Below, piece by piece: positions 11,937 through 23,778 of a DNA stretch of 64,000 nucleotides (positions are counted from its first letter, which is position 1; every line of letters starts with the position of its first letter). The DNA lies in NCBI RefSeq assembly GCF_004664715.2, contig NC_051063.1:112578829-112642828 (forward strand). Reading direction: 5' to 3'. Both the position numbers and the translations under genes were made by a program. This DNA is from Peromyscus leucopus (Eukaryota > Chordata > Mammalia > Rodentia > Cricetidae). Below the pieces are notes generated by a model. That model ran no database searches and was not told the origin of the DNA. It saw only the letters and a program-made list of their open reading frames with translations.

Positions 11937-12531
11937 TCAAGGAAATTTCCTGATTTCAAATGACATTATTTTTTCTCTCTCTGCAACAAAAACACTTCTT
12001 CCTTAAAATGATAGCAATAATAAAAAAGATTCCATTAAAGTATGCATTGCTATTGGCCTATTATTTCCAGGCCTCTTACTTGAAAGAGTTGCTGATCCCA
12101 TGCCAGGTCCCTGAGGTGAACCCTAGTGTTGCTGGTCAGTACATGACTGTACTGTACGAGTGAAATCTGTACTGAAGACCATCCTGAGGAGAAGCCAGGC
12201 CCCAAACCTGAACACCCAACAGGCACAAGTGACTCTCCAAGTCCCCCGGAACATTTTTATAGAAACTTAGGGCTGAAGACAAAGGAGGTGGTGGGAGCGT
12301 GGGGGACGGAGAGAATGGAAAGACAGACTGATGTGTACTGCAGTTGTGAGATGAATGTGAGATAATGATGCCTATTAAAAATTGGAAGCTTTACCTCAGT
12401 GGAGGCTCTTGACTCAAAGGGCTGTGGAAATCTCTGAGAGGGTGGGGATTTAGAGCCTTTCAAGGCCTAAGTGCTGGGAGATAGTATATCTACAAATTAT
12501 AAAACAGGCCTATGGAGGAGTCAGATAAAGC

Positions 12532-12533
<2 letters not shown>

Positions 12534-12563
<30 letters not shown>
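12534..12563. repeat. T30 homopolymer
   Basis: Thirty uninterrupted T. No SINE body is recognised next to it. The Lys-run ORF on the minus strand is an artefact of it. Confidence 0.95.
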
Positions 12564-12565
<2 letters not shown>

Positions 12566-13150
12566 TCTTTGAAAAGTTTCCAGTCTTAGTTTTTTGCCCT
12601 TGACACCTGCTGTATTACATGCTAAAGAGAACACACAATGCATGCTGCACTGTTGGTGCTTCCACAGGCTTGTGACCTGCATTATATAGGGTCCTGTTCT
12701 TCCTATGCTTTTTCTGTGGGGCCTCAATAGTGACAGGTAAGTACAGAAGTCTGGTTGAGTGTCTTTCCACATGCAAGGAACTATATGTAAATGACATTTT
12801 AACTGTGCCCTTTATTGTGAGATATATATCCTGACTTCAGGCGCTGGTTGGCAAAGAGGGATCAGGAGGCTAGTCTCAGTTGGACTGAGAATATCAGAGA
12901 ATGAGGAAATTAATCATGAGTTCATAAATTAGAATTCATGATGTGAAGTAACTGCATGAAGATCGACAGTCTATTCAACCTTTAATGATGCACTGGTAGT
13001 TATATTAAACCTTGTGTACTACCCAACAAGATGGGGTTCAGTGGGGGTGAGAGAGGTTAATGGTGCCTGTAAATGAGCAAATGCATTCTGTTTTCATGAA
13101 ATTATCAAAGATTTATTAATAAATGAAAATGTTTAAAAATTCATGTACTA

Positions 13151-13348
13151 GGGACTGGACAGATGATTCAGTGGTTAAGAGCACTGGCTGCTCTACCAGT
13201 AGAACTGGGTTTGATTCCCAACACTAATATGATGGCTCACACCTGTCTGTATCTCCAGTTCCAACAGATCCAAAGCCCTTTTCTAGCCTTCCTGGGCACC
13301 AGGCATTCACACCCCATACAAATATGATGATGATGATAATGATGATAC
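13151..13348 (+). repeat. B3/B2-type SINE
   Basis: GGACTGGACAGATGATTCAG, TGGTTAAGAGCACTGGCTGC, GAACTGGGTTTGATTCCCAA, ATGGCTCACACCTGTCTG, then a (GAT)n-rich tail. Good head and body on the plus strand. Confidence 0.9.
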
Positions 13349-13365
13349 TAACTCATGTACTAATA

Positions 13366-13500
13366 TTTGAGCATGGTGACACACATCTATAATCTGTAAT
13401 CCTAGTACTCAGGAAGCTGAATTGAGAGGATTGAAAAGTTGAGTCTAGCCTGGGCTACATAGTGAGAACCTGTCTCAAGAAACAAAAAAGAAAAGGAAAG
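13366..13500 (+). repeat. Old B1-like SINE
   Basis: GAGCATGGTGACACACATCT, GTAATCCTAGTACTCAGGA, AGCCTGGGCTACATAGTGAG and CCTGTCTCAAGAAAC, with an A-rich tail. Diverged, and directly follows the B3 copy. Confidence 0.75.
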
Positions 13501-14156
13501 TCTCCAAACTCATGTGATATGATAATAAGCAAAACATAAGGCACACATTAGAAAAGGAAATGTGTTGGTGGTGAATTCACAAACTTGAAGAGAGGGTCAA
13601 CTCAGCCAAGCCCTTGACCACTTAGAGAAAAGAACAGAGAAAGTAGTGTTCTGAACACCCCATTCTTCATCTGTGACAGTGTGGAAAAACAACACCCATT
13701 TGCAGACATGCTGTATTAAATAAAAATAAACATGTGAAAGCTGTTCATTAGAGCCATATGGCATAGTAAATAGGGACACAAGACAGCATGCTTGGGTTCT
13801 AATCTTGGCTCAGGCTCTTGCAGGTAAAGCTGGCATCCGACCTCACTTTTTTCTTCTCTTCAGTAAGTGTAATCACAGCATCTACTTCATGGCAGTTCTG
13901 TGAATAGTAAGTAAAACTATCCATCCAAAGTACTTTAGAACCTAACTGGTATATGGCAGGCAATTGTCCTTAGCTGTATTTTATTATTATTGTATTTGTG
14001 AATATTCAGAACTGTTACTGTACTGACTTGTAATAAATAGGGAAATAGACTTTATAATCAATTCAAAACACAGCTTTGCTGGTTAAATGTGGTTTAAAAG
14101 GCTTAATCTTAGTTTGAGAAGGGGAGTTCATTCCTTTAATCAGTGAAACACAGATC

Positions 14157-14187
14157 TTAAAAAAAAGATTTATTTATTTAGTATATG

Positions 14188-14239
<52 letters not shown>

Positions 14240-14434
14240 ATCTATCTATCTATCTTTGTGTGTGTGCCTGAGTGTATGTATGTGCACCTTGCCATACAGG
14301 TGCCTGTGGAGACCAGAAAAGGGAGTCCCTGAAACAGGCATTTGTGAGCCATCCAATGTGGGTGCTGGAAACCAAATCTGGGTCTTCTGGAAGAGCAGCA
14401 AGTGTTCTTAAATTTAGTCAATTCTTCTGCCCCA
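14157..14434 (-). repeat. B3-type SINE with tetranucleotide expansion
   Basis: Plus-strand view: AAAAAAGATTTATTTATTTA (reversed tail), a (CTAT)n array, GTGCCTGTGGAGACCAGAAA, GTGAGCCATCCAATGTGGGT, GTTCTTAAATTTAGTC and TTCTTCTGCCCC. The array sits in the tail region of the element. Confidence 0.82.
14189..14255. repeat. (CTAT)n microsatellite
   Basis: About 16 tetranucleotide units with one slip (ATCATC). Confidence 0.97.
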
Positions 14435-14744
14435 GGGAGCTTTTCAGGCAGTGATCATCTACAAGCTATGAAGAAATCAAGTGCAATTTTAGGTGAAGTT
14501 AACTTGTTTGCTTTAAATGTGAAACACGTGAAAGAAAGACTCGGCAGTTTCCATGTGTCACACTGCAAAGATGTAGGCTAAAATTAGTCTTCAAGGGTGC
14601 CGGAGTCCAGCAGAAGAGGGTCAGAGGAGCCATAGACAGGAGAAAAGCAGAAAAGATATGGGATGGGCCATGAATGTGGTCAGAGGAGCACTGAGAAGCA
14701 TATGTCGGATGACTGTCCTCTTTTTGTGTACATGTGTGTGTACA

Positions 14745-14910
14745 TATATAATTTTTATTATTATTTTTGTGTGTATGACTGGTTTACTTAAACATACTTC
14801 TGTATACTGTGTGTGTGTGTGTGCCTGGGTGTGAGGAAGTCAGAAGAGGGTGTCAGATCTTTGGGGATTAGAGTTACAGATGATGGAAAGCCACTTGTAA
14901 ATGATAAGAG
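14745..14910 (-). repeat. Degraded B3-type SINE
   Basis: TTTTTATTATTATTTTTGTG, a TG tract, GTCAGAAGAGGGTGTCAGAT, and AGTTACAGATGATGGAAAGC look like a reversed B3 whose tRNA-like head is decayed or missing. Confidence 0.6.
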
Positions 14911-15649
14911 ATTCCTAGTGAATGTGATTATTATGGGGTAAGAGCCAAGAAACAAAATCCAGATTGGTAGAGTGACTTTGAGTTTCTCAAGGGTAGGAAA
15001 AAAAATGCCTTGTTAATCTTTCTAACACCAGAGCCACAATGAGGTGGCTGGTTGATGGCCCAGAAAGGCTTTAGTGGGAGGAATAAAGGAATGTATAACT
15101 AACAGGCCACGCATCAATAACAATGGAGATCTTAAGTCTAGATATGCCACAGAGGGATGGAATGAAAGTGTGATAGCTATTGAAAGGGTCACCCATGAGA
15201 CTTCTGTCCCTTTCCTATAGAAATCGAAAAATTGAAACCCCTTTAAAATTAATGGTAACCTGTGATTCAGGGGAAGGTGAAGAAACCCAACAAAACCCAG
15301 AAAACCTAGATTCCCCCCAATGACTCCTCCTACTTCCTATTTCAGGCATAAAATTGGCTGCTGGAAGACAAAGCCTTTTGTTCCACAATTAAGGATGCAA
15401 TTAAAAATGTAAATGGCTGTAAGGCTGAACATAATACTAATGAGTCTCAAAGTCTAAATGAAGAATCAAAATCCATTCTCCATTAAAGGAAGCAAACTCC
15501 AAGTTCATACAGACACAAGAGAGCCTTCTCCTTACTTAACAAGTCCCATAGGGCTCCTGCCAAGACATGGTTCAAAGCAATCCCATGGGGCCTGGGAGAT
15601 AGGTAATAGGTCCCTATTACAAAAGGGACAGTCAAGATTGCAGCCAAGG

Positions 15650-15832
15650 GCTATGGTTGGAGCTCAGTTTGGAAACTTGTCTAGCATACACAAGATGCCA
15701 GGTTTCATTCCTAGCACCACTTAAGCAAGGCATGATGGTAGACTCCTAAAATTCCATCTCTTGAGATGGTAAGAAGTTGAAGGTGGCCCTCAACTGTAGA
15801 CTGAGCTCAAGGCCACCCTGGATTATTAGACT
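15650..15832 (+). repeat. B4-like (ID plus B1) SINE, degraded
   Basis: An ID-like part (GGAGCTCAGTTTGGAAACTT, CAGGTTTCATTCCTAGCACC) is followed by a decayed B1-like part (GCATGATGGTAGACTCC, CAAGGCCACCCTGG). Confidence 0.55.
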
Positions 15833-15834
15833 GC

Positions 15835-16206
15835 AATTGACACATGACCAAAAGCGAATGGGGTTGGCTTATATATCCTGGATCACAGTCCACTGAGGGA
15901 AGCCAAAGCTTCAGGAACTCAAGCTGAGTGAGACCCTGGAGGCAGGAGCTGATGCAGAAGCCATGGAAGTGTGCTGCTTACTGGTTTGTTCAACCTGCTT
16001 TCTTATGGAACCCAGGAACAGCAGCTCAGGGATGTCCTCATCCACAGTGGGCTGGGCCGGGCCCTCCTTATCAATCACTAATCAAGAAAATGCCATATAG
16101 GCTTTCCTGTCTATAACCTGGGTTTATGGACACATTTTATCCACTTGGGTTCTCTTCTCAGGAAGCTCTAGCCTGTGTCAAGGTGACATAAAACTAGCCA
16201 GCACAG
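15835..16206 (-). repeat. Rodent mid-repetitive element, copy 2
   Basis: Same landmarks as 9178-9596: ACACATGACCAAAAGCGAAT, GAGCTGATGCAGAAGCCATG, AACCCAGGAACAGCAGCTCA, TATCAATCACTAATCAAGAA, ACATAAAACTAGCCAGCACA. It ends at 16206. Confidence 0.75.
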
Positions 16207-17112
16207 TAAGCTACAAATTCTGCCCTAGAATGCTTTACTTGGGAAAGTCAATATATAACATAAAATAAATAAGCTTTATTACTGTGAATGTTAGCAGTGC
16301 TCCGGCAGGGCCCACTTCAACTTCACTGCACCACAGCCTTAACAAGTGGGGTCTTCAATCAAAGATATAACTGGGGAAAGCAGTGGCTTGTATAGGTTGT
16401 TTGTAAACCTCTTTGGCCTTCAAGTTTCCTTGCAAGTTTCTCTTTTGTAGAATGAGGGCAACAATTACACCTAAGGCACAGTACTGTCGTGAGGTTTGAA
16501 GGTGGTCAACAAGTGGGGCTCTAGCACATAAATTCCTGGGTCCTCCATTGTTGTGGACTAGCATTGAAAAAACTCTTCTACCTATATGATGATATAGTAT
16601 TCCTGTCTCACCATAATTAATCATATAGGAATACTCTTTCCCTAAATAAAATTCCATCAAAGCAAAGTGTCCTGGATGATTTTGTTTTTCTGCACCTGCC
16701 ACTGATGGGACTATCAGGCTTTGTCTCCTGGAATAGAAAGGCCAAATTTGCCAAGACTGACCTTATCACTGGTCTTGTCACTAACAAATAGTAGTCTGTG
16801 TATATATGTCTAATTCTGTTATTAACAAGGCCCTATTTAAAATGGAGTCAGAGAGTTTGGAGGACAAATGAAGCAGACTAAAAGCCTGGCAATGTCATAT
16901 CTTTACTGAATTCCAGCACCATCGGGCAGTGCTTGTGTCTTGAAGATACATATCGACATTAGGCACTTGTCCCCAGTTGGTAATTGACTGCCACCAGCTT
17001 GTTCAAATACTTGGGCTACATTTTCATAGGAAAGTTAGATGTGGAGTTCATTAACAAATATTTATTAAGGAATCATTTTTATACGAAGCATTGTCATTAA
17101 AAGCTCAATAAA
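16207..17112. other. Intronic sequence, nothing assigned
   Basis: Contains a 115-aa minus-strand frame (16355-16702) with ordinary residue use and no motif that I recognise. Judged a chance frame. Confidence 0.5.
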
Positions 17113-17268
17113 GCCAGGTGGTGGTGGTGCATGCCTTTGTTGCTGGCACTTAGGAGGCAGAAGCAGGTGGATTTCTAAGTTCAAGGCTAGCCTGGCATAT
17201 AGAGTGAGTTCCAGAATAGCCAGGGCCATACAGAGAATCCCTGTTTCAAAAAACAAAACAAACAAACC
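17113..17268 (+). repeat. B1 SINE
   Basis: GCCAGGTGGTGGTGGTGCAT, AGTTCAAGGCTAGCCTGGCA, AGTGAGTTCCAGAATAGCCA, AGAGAATCCCTGTTTCAAAA and an AAAC-rich tail. Confidence 0.92.
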
Positions 17269-17594
17269 ACACCACAGTAAAATGACACTAACTGGATTTG
17301 TAGGCTGCTATTGAATGATATGAACGATATGTTCATTTTGACACTCTCTCAACCCTTCCTCCAAATCTGTGAAAATAGGATTATAATTGTAAGGCATCTG
17401 ACATATTAGTTATCAGGAAATGGTCCTTACAATAAAAGATCTACACCGTTCATAAACTACCAACAGATCTAGACTACGAAGGTTTGAGGGAAGGAGCCTG
17501 TGGCTCTCATTTACCTCTACATCCTTAACATCTATTGCCAACTGGAACACTATGGGCAAATGCAAACAATATGCTTAATGAATAAAAAAAAATC

Positions 17595-18010
17595 AAGACA
17601 TGAATGACTCAACGTGTAATGATCAATATTGCCAACTTGACAGGATCTGAAATCACCTAGAAGACAAGTCTCTGGGCAAGCCTGAGAGGGATCATCATTA
17701 GGTTAGCTTCTGGTCATGCTTGTAAGGGATTGTCTAGATTGAGTTAACTGAATGTAAGCAGCATCATTCCACAGGATAGAGTTCCAGACTTCATTAAAAA
17801 AACAACAAACAAACAAATAACAACAAAACAGAAGGCAAGATGAGTAGGAACATCCATTACTCTGTTTCCAGGCTATGGATGTGGTGTGACCAGTTATGCT
17901 AAGTTCTTGTAGGAATAATGAGCCATACCTTAAAACTGTGAGTCAAAATAAACCCTTTCTCCTTGAAGTTACCTTTGTCAGGGCACTTTACCACAGCAAT
18001 AAGGCAATTC
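17595..18010 (+). repeat. Rodent mid-repetitive element, plus orientation
   Basis: ATTGCCAACTTGACAGGATC, GAAATCACCTAGAAGACAAG, GTCTCTGGGCAAGCCTGAGA, AAAATAAACCCTTTCTCCTT and TACCACAGCAATAAGG follow the same family plan, read the other way. An A/C-rich stretch at about 17797-17830 interrupts it. Confidence 0.65.
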
Positions 18011-20225
18011 CCTTATACAGAAGGTATGGAAACAATGGGACAGGGGACCACCCTCAGTCCATTGGTCAGATAATACACAGACCATAAGGCAACATTTGCC
18101 TTATAAAACAAACCATTTCAGGACAAGAAAGAATAATTATAAAGGAGATAGTCTTTCGGGTTCAAATCAGAATTAAAGGTGGAGCTGGGAGACATTGTGA
18201 AAGCAGAGGGACAGTAGGAGAAATTGTGAGTGTGGCATCGATGACATTGGTGAGGACGTGGGCTGCAGCTGTACAGGCAGTGGCTGTAATTTGTGGCTCC
18301 TGCTAAATTCTTTTCAGCCGTCTCCGGGTTGAGTCTACCTGGGAAGTTGACAAAGCTGGGCATTTTGGAGCCATAGAACCATGGCCTACTTTTCAAGGCA
18401 TTTTGGTGCAGAGGACAGAAAGGTGAAAAGGTCACCAGGAAGCCTTGTCCTTCCTTCTCTGCTGGAAGAAAGCAATGGCACAAAGAGAGGGAGAGCTCAC
18501 CCCACTGCTAAGAAAATAATGCCTGTTCACAACCAGTTCTACAGTATCTGTCCTGCTAGGACAGGTAGCCTTTGTGATAAATGAGGATTATTGATCAAGA
18601 TTTATCAGTGTCCTTCCATGTGCCACACATTGAAATACAGTATTTTATTAAATCATCATAACCACTTGATCATATCCCATTCCTATTTTTTTTTTATAGA
18701 TACAGAAACAAAGGCAAGGGAGATGGCTTTGACTTCTCTAAGATCACAGCACTAGCGAGTGGAGGATCATATTACAAAAGTATCAGTGTCTGGCAGCATC
18801 CAACAACTGTGCCCCTAAATACTACTCTATAGCACCTCACATATAGGACCCAATGTCTGTACCCATGTCTAGTCTGGCTCAGGAATCTGAAGGGAATCAT
18901 TTGGCATAATTTATTTATCTCTAAAAGGGAGTCATTCCTGACTAGTGGGCTGAGATAATTTTATAGAATGAATGCAAAAACAAAGAATGGTATTTGATGA
19001 AAGGAAGCTTCATGGCAGATATTTCCCTCTATTTCTACCTCTTCCCTCATGCAAGGATAACCCACTTCAAATTGGCTACACCACCAAGCATTTAGGATCC
19101 CTCAGACACTGCATTGTTAAGGCAGTGAAAATGTGCTTTCCTGCTTGACTGGGTACCATGTTGTTGACCTGGAATTTTTCTGTGTATCTGGAAGCTATAA
19201 ATCATGATTCACTGAGGAGTTATTAAATCAAGTCAGTCAGTTGTGACCATCACTCAACACAGAAAGAATCACACAGAATAGAAAATAATTAAAGACACTA
19301 TTTATAAACCAAAGAGCACTATTTAGTGACAAAGTCCTTTTATCTTTATGCATGTTTCTATTTACAGGGCCATGAGAAAGAATGAACGCCCTTAGTTCTT
19401 TGGGTCAAAATACTTAAAAGTTTTTGAAATAGCAATGCAAACATTGTACATTAGGAAGTAGTCAAAATTCCAGAGGTTTCTCTGCCTATCTGCAGCCTTT
19501 AGATATCCCAGTACACTTAATAGCTTTCCCTCGCTCCCACTAGATAGTGAGTTTCTTACTGGCAGGAATCATAATTTTCTGCTGAGCCCTTCATGCCAGT
19601 TACAGGTTTAGGAACAGAACACATACTCAAGAGATGCTTTTGTAACTACATGAGTGGAGTGCAGCCCTCAGAGAATTCATTCTTAAACTTAAATTCATAG
19701 CAAAGAGATTACTTGCTGGAAGTCTTACTATCCTTTATTAACAAATGAACATAGGCCAAAATTTTCTTTAAGGTGACCTTTCCATTCTAAGCGATGGATG
19801 GAGGTATCTACTTTCATCTCTGACCTAGTTTTATCCCAGTAATTGGGGTACTTTTATGCCTTTAATCAGAAGGCAAGCTTGTTCTTCAGACATCTGTGCC
19901 TCGATGGGAATTTAAAACCCTCTGTCTCTGACCTTAGTCCTCTAAGCAGCAGGAAAAGCCACGTTCTTTGTAAATCAACTCTGTACTGGCTGATGGGCAG
20001 GAGAGGAGAACATACATGAGCAGTTGAATTCATACCCACTCCACCTAGGCACCTGCTTATTTCTTTTACCCATATGGAAATCCTTGATGGTATGTAACAA
20101 ATCCCACATTACAGCAGCTCTGGAGATTAAGTGCATCTACTTGAAAACTGATAAAGTACTTGTCCCACACTCTGAAATTACTGTATTCATATCGTTAATG
20201 CTTCAACTTACTTCTTTTTGTGATA
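18011..20225. other. Repeat-poor intronic stretch (2.2 kb)
   Basis: No SINE body recognised. Frames include 121 aa minus (18118-18483) and 67 aa plus (18381-18584), which overlap on opposite strands and show no family resemblance. Confidence 0.5.
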
Positions 20226-20290
20226 CTAGGGTTGGAACCCAGGCTCTCTAACAGTCTACATAAGAACTGTATGTTGAACTACATCCCCCG
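20226..20290 (-). repeat. ID-like SINE, degraded
   Basis: CTAGGGTTGGAACCCAGGCT ... TGTTGAACTACATCCCCC reads as a reverse complement of a worn ID element. Confidence 0.55.
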
Positions 20291-20694
20291 CCAACTTTAT
20301 TTGTTGTTAAGATTCTGCAACTATAGGTTTTCACAATGCAGGAAAAATAAAAGACAAACACACAGGAATCATTACTGTTCAACATGTACAGCATTATGAG
20401 TATAAACCAACTTCATTTGCACAATGCTCCCATATCACTTCTAGTACCTCACACACAAGATTAAAAGAAGTAAAATGATTCCAACTACCTGGAAAATAGA
20501 AAAAGTGGAGGTAGTTTAAAGCTCTGCTTGTCTTAGGCAGTGCTGGTTCCTTTCCCTCACTCAAGAGTTCAGGGACACAAAGGGCTACCACTTAGGGGGA
20601 TCGTGTGTCTGTCAGAGGGATAAGGCCAGCAACAGAATCACAGGCTCGTGAGAAGATGCATCAACTCCAACATGGCCAGAGCCAAAGCTAGTTC

Positions 20695-20698
<4 letters not shown>

Positions 20699-20739
<41 letters not shown>
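20699..20739. repeat. (TC)n microsatellite
   Basis: About 20 TC units. The following 885 bases to 21624 carry nothing assignable. Confidence 0.96.
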
Positions 20740-20741
<2 letters not shown>

Positions 20742-21624
20742 GGTCAGGGGAGAAATTTGAAGGCAGAGTACAAGTTCTGTGAACTAGGCAAATACTGAAA
20801 TCATTTGTCCTAGGTCAAAATTTTGTAAACTTTCTGATTAGGTTTTTGACTTCATGCAAATGTATGGATAATATCAGTGAAAGAAATACATATCTTGTAT
20901 GACTCCAAAGTGGTGTGCTTGAGTTGTACTTCTTAGCTAACTAAGTCACTCATCTAAGCATCCAGCCTAGTACTGACAGGAACGGACTGGCAACCACAGC
21001 AAAAATACATTCAACAGCTGGAACCCATGAACGAAGATTGAGGAAGGTGAAATAAAGAGGAGAGATGGAGGACTAGTGGAGAAGTTGATTGTCATAGCAG
21101 CTGGAGATCCCAGGCCAATGTGTGTTCTTCTCAGTCCTCACAGCAGATCTGGTGAGAGCTATGTTTCCTTCTAGAGTACATAGGGGTGAGCAAGATGAGA
21201 AAAATAATACTTCAAGACGATATTTCCAGATTAGAGAGACAGGCTCATCACCTTATATAGTTGAGAAACCCTGCTACTCATTTATTTTGAGAGAGTGAGT
21301 AGTTGATGTTCTAAAATAATCACAGACAAATTTGGTACAGTTCCTGTTTGCATGCTCCAGATACGGCAAGTGTCCCTGGGGACCATTTTTGGGGAGGACT
21401 GTTGGAGCTTTGCTAGTCCATTTCACATCCTTACACCCTTTGTTGGTCTATTTTACTACGTGGTACAAGAACAAGGCCTGGGACTCTTAGGAGTCTTTGT
21501 CCTAGGCTCTTGTCTGTGTGTGGCCTTTGCTTCTTCTACCACTCTGTCTCAGAATCATGTAGATGCTGAGGTCAGCTCTCTAGGTACTGCATAATGGGGT
21601 CTGGGGAGACTAAATACCACGTTT

Positions 21625-22092
21625 TATGGTGATATTTTATTTGTACCGAAATGTGATTTTATTTGTATGTTAATAAATAAAGTTGCCTGGGTGTCAGAGC
21701 TATTAGCAAGCCATAGGAAAGCTGGGTGGTGGTGGTGCATGCCTTTAATCCCAGCACTTTGTAGGCAGAGCTAGGTAGATCTTTGTGTGTTCAAGGATAC
21801 AGCCAGCATTGGAGACACACACCTTTAATCTCAATACCAACCATAGAAGACCTGGAGGTCTATACAGACAGGCAGTGACGAGGCGGTCATGTGGTTGGGC
21901 TTACAACCAATGAGAAGGCAGAACAGGAAGTCTTTATAAAGAGAGACACACAGGAAGTAGGTCTCTTTCGGAGAGGTAGGACCACCATGAGAGGAAGGGT
22001 AAGGTTTTTAGCTCTTAGCTCTGACCTCTTGGCTTTCTTCTTTGCATTGGTTCTGTGTTTCTTATTTAATAAGATGGTTGGTTACATCTACA
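21625..22092 (+). mobile_element. Solo LTR (468 bp) with embedded B1-like block, cricetid type
   Basis: Begins TATGGTGATATTTTATTTG (probably TG-start, one base changed) and ends GGTTACATCTACA. It is flanked by ACGTTT (21619-21624) and ACATTT (22093-22098), a 6-bp target-site duplication with one CpG-type change. AATAAA lies near 21674. A B1-like block (GCCTTTAATCCCAGCACTTT) sits near 21742-21761, with a shorter echo (CACACCTTTAATCTCAATAC) at 21819-21838. A 6-bp duplication is typical of class II (ERVK/IAP-like) retroviral elements. No internal retroviral genes adjoin it. From memory this is a common cricetid repeat; the exact family name is not certain. Confidence 0.75.
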
Positions 22093-22612
22093 ACATTTTA
22101 ATACTAGAGAGATTTCCTCTAGGGATTTTCATATGGAAAGTTAAGTGTGTTTGAGTCTCATTTAAAAGTTACCTCCTTTCAAAACTTTTTATTAGTTTAA
22201 GTTTCCAATTTTCTTGCATGTTATAATTTTATCATTTCTCAGCATAAAGAAGATTCTAATCAATAATACTTTCAAATACGTCTTTTGAGTTTGTATTATA
22301 ACCCTTCATTTAATTTCCACTACTTAAAAACTTCTAACCCATATGTTTTCATCAATTTTTTTCTACTGCATTAATGATATTTTCATGTAGTTCATTTTTA
22401 ATGACAACAATATTGATGTTTTTTCCTTGCACTTTAAGTTTATAAAGCAATTCAGTTGACTGATTTGTCTGGGTACTGTTAGCCCAAATATTTTTTTTTT
22501 TCTATTTGCTATCCCAAAGGATGACATTTCAAGATTTTTCAAAATACTTTTTATCAGGAAAACCTGTAATACAACACAAATATGGAGAAGAAAATTAAGA
22601 CACAAATTGGCT

Positions 22613-22613
22613 G

Positions 22614-22653
<40 letters not shown>

Positions 22654-22811
22654 GCGCACGCCTTTAATCCCAGCACTTGGGAGGCAGAGGTAGGAGGATG
22701 TCTGTGAGTTTGCAGCCAGCCTGAGCTACAGAGTGAGTTCCAGAAAAGGCTCCAAAGCTACACAGAGAAACCCTGTCTTGAAACCACCTCCCCCTCCCTG
22801 CCAAAAAAAAG
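22613..22811 (+). repeat. B1 SINE with GGC expansion and 14-bp target-site duplication
   Basis: After GGGTGGTG the usual GGCGCACGCC head is stretched into a (GGC)n run, then CACGCCTTTAATCCCAGCAC, TTCCAGAAAAGGCTCCAAAG, CTACACAGAGAAACCCTGTC. Flanking GACACAAATTGGCT (22599-22612) and GACACAAGTTGGCT (22812-22825) differ by one base. The AAAAGGCTCCAAAG segment is the cricetid B1 signature. Confidence 0.93.
22620..22650. repeat. (GGC)n trinucleotide repeat inside B1
   Basis: About ten GCG/GGC units ending in GCAGCAGCG. It produces the Arg-run of the minus-strand ORF. Confidence 0.95.
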
Positions 22812-22980
22812 GACACAAGTTGGCTTAATTTATATCACATTTGCAATGTCACTATAAGATGTTCTCTAAGGTACTATAAGGTTCTATAAAGATCTCCACA
22901 TTTCCTGCCATAGACAACAAAGTACTTGAAAACAATCTAGAATACATTTGGCTAATTATGGAAGATTAACAGTCTGCTAG

Positions 22981-22983
<3 letters not shown>

Positions 22984-23038
<55 letters not shown>

Positions 23039-23230
23039 CATCTATCTATCCATCTATCTATCCATCTATCTATCCATCTATCCATCCATCTATCCATCCA
23101 TCCATTCATCCATCCATTCATCCATCCATTCATCCATCCATCCACCCACCCACCCACCCACCCACCCACCCATCCATCCATCCATCCATCCATCCATCCA
23201 TCCATCCATCCATCCATCCATCCATCTATC
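22984..23230. repeat. Compound CTAT/CCAT/CCCA tetranucleotide array (about 247 bp)
   Basis: Pure CTAT units first (to about 23037), then mixed CTAT, CCAT and TCAT units, a CCCA block at about 23141-23171, and CCAT units to the end. The graded order suggests successive point changes spread by slippage. The Met-Asp-Gly-Trp ORF is an artefact. Confidence 0.96.
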
Positions 23231-23651
23231 GTGTGTTTTTAAACCTCAAGAGCCCTGAGGCATGAAAACTCCCCTAAATAAACTGGGATTCTATGATGAC
23301 CAGAGCTCCCAACAAATAAGGCCCCTGAGAACCTGCCACCTTCTGAAATTGGCCTTCTATTTTCTCCCTGCATGTGTAACACACAGGAAAGTGAACTTTA
23401 CAGCCATTTTGATTCAGACGAGTCTAACTCAAATACATCATTTAGTAGATGTATCATGGGATTCTTGCTGGAAAAGAAAATTAAATTTTGGTGAGGAAGA
23501 TGTGGCCTTAGTTGTCAGTCAGCTCTTGGGCCAGAGTTGGTGGTGGACATCTGAAGAATGTATGCCTCCAAACAGGCATACATTCATTCTGACCACATTA
23601 GGGGCTACTTTCCCTCACAGCTGTTAGTATCTGCACTTTTTATTAAAAGCC

Positions 23652-23778
23652 CTGCATTGGCAAAATGGCTCAGTGGATAAAATAGCTTCCAGTCTAGCCT
23701 AAAGACCATAGTTAAGTCCCCAGAACCCACATGGTAGAAGGGCATGCACATACATACACACAAACAGATAAAATTTAG
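23652..23778 (+). repeat. ID/B4-type SINE fragment
   Basis: GGCAAAATGGCTCAGTGGAT, AGTTAAGTCCCCAGAACCCA, CATGGTAGAAGGGCATGC and a CA-rich end. Truncated and diverged. Confidence 0.6.

Noticed and set aside
18118..18584. Overlapping 121-aa minus and 67-aa plus frames as genes
   Set aside because: Opposite-strand frames in the same DNA with ordinary composition and no motif.
22363..22659. 98-aa minus-strand ORF with an Arg-rich start
   Set aside because: The Arg run is the GGC repeat inside a B1; the remainder is A/T-rich intron.
23026..23217. Met-Asp-Gly-Trp repeat protein
   Set aside because: Direct translation of the CCAT/CTAT tetranucleotide array.
22984..23230. CRISPR-like array
   Set aside because: Units are four bases with no spacers; this is a microsatellite in mammalian DNA.
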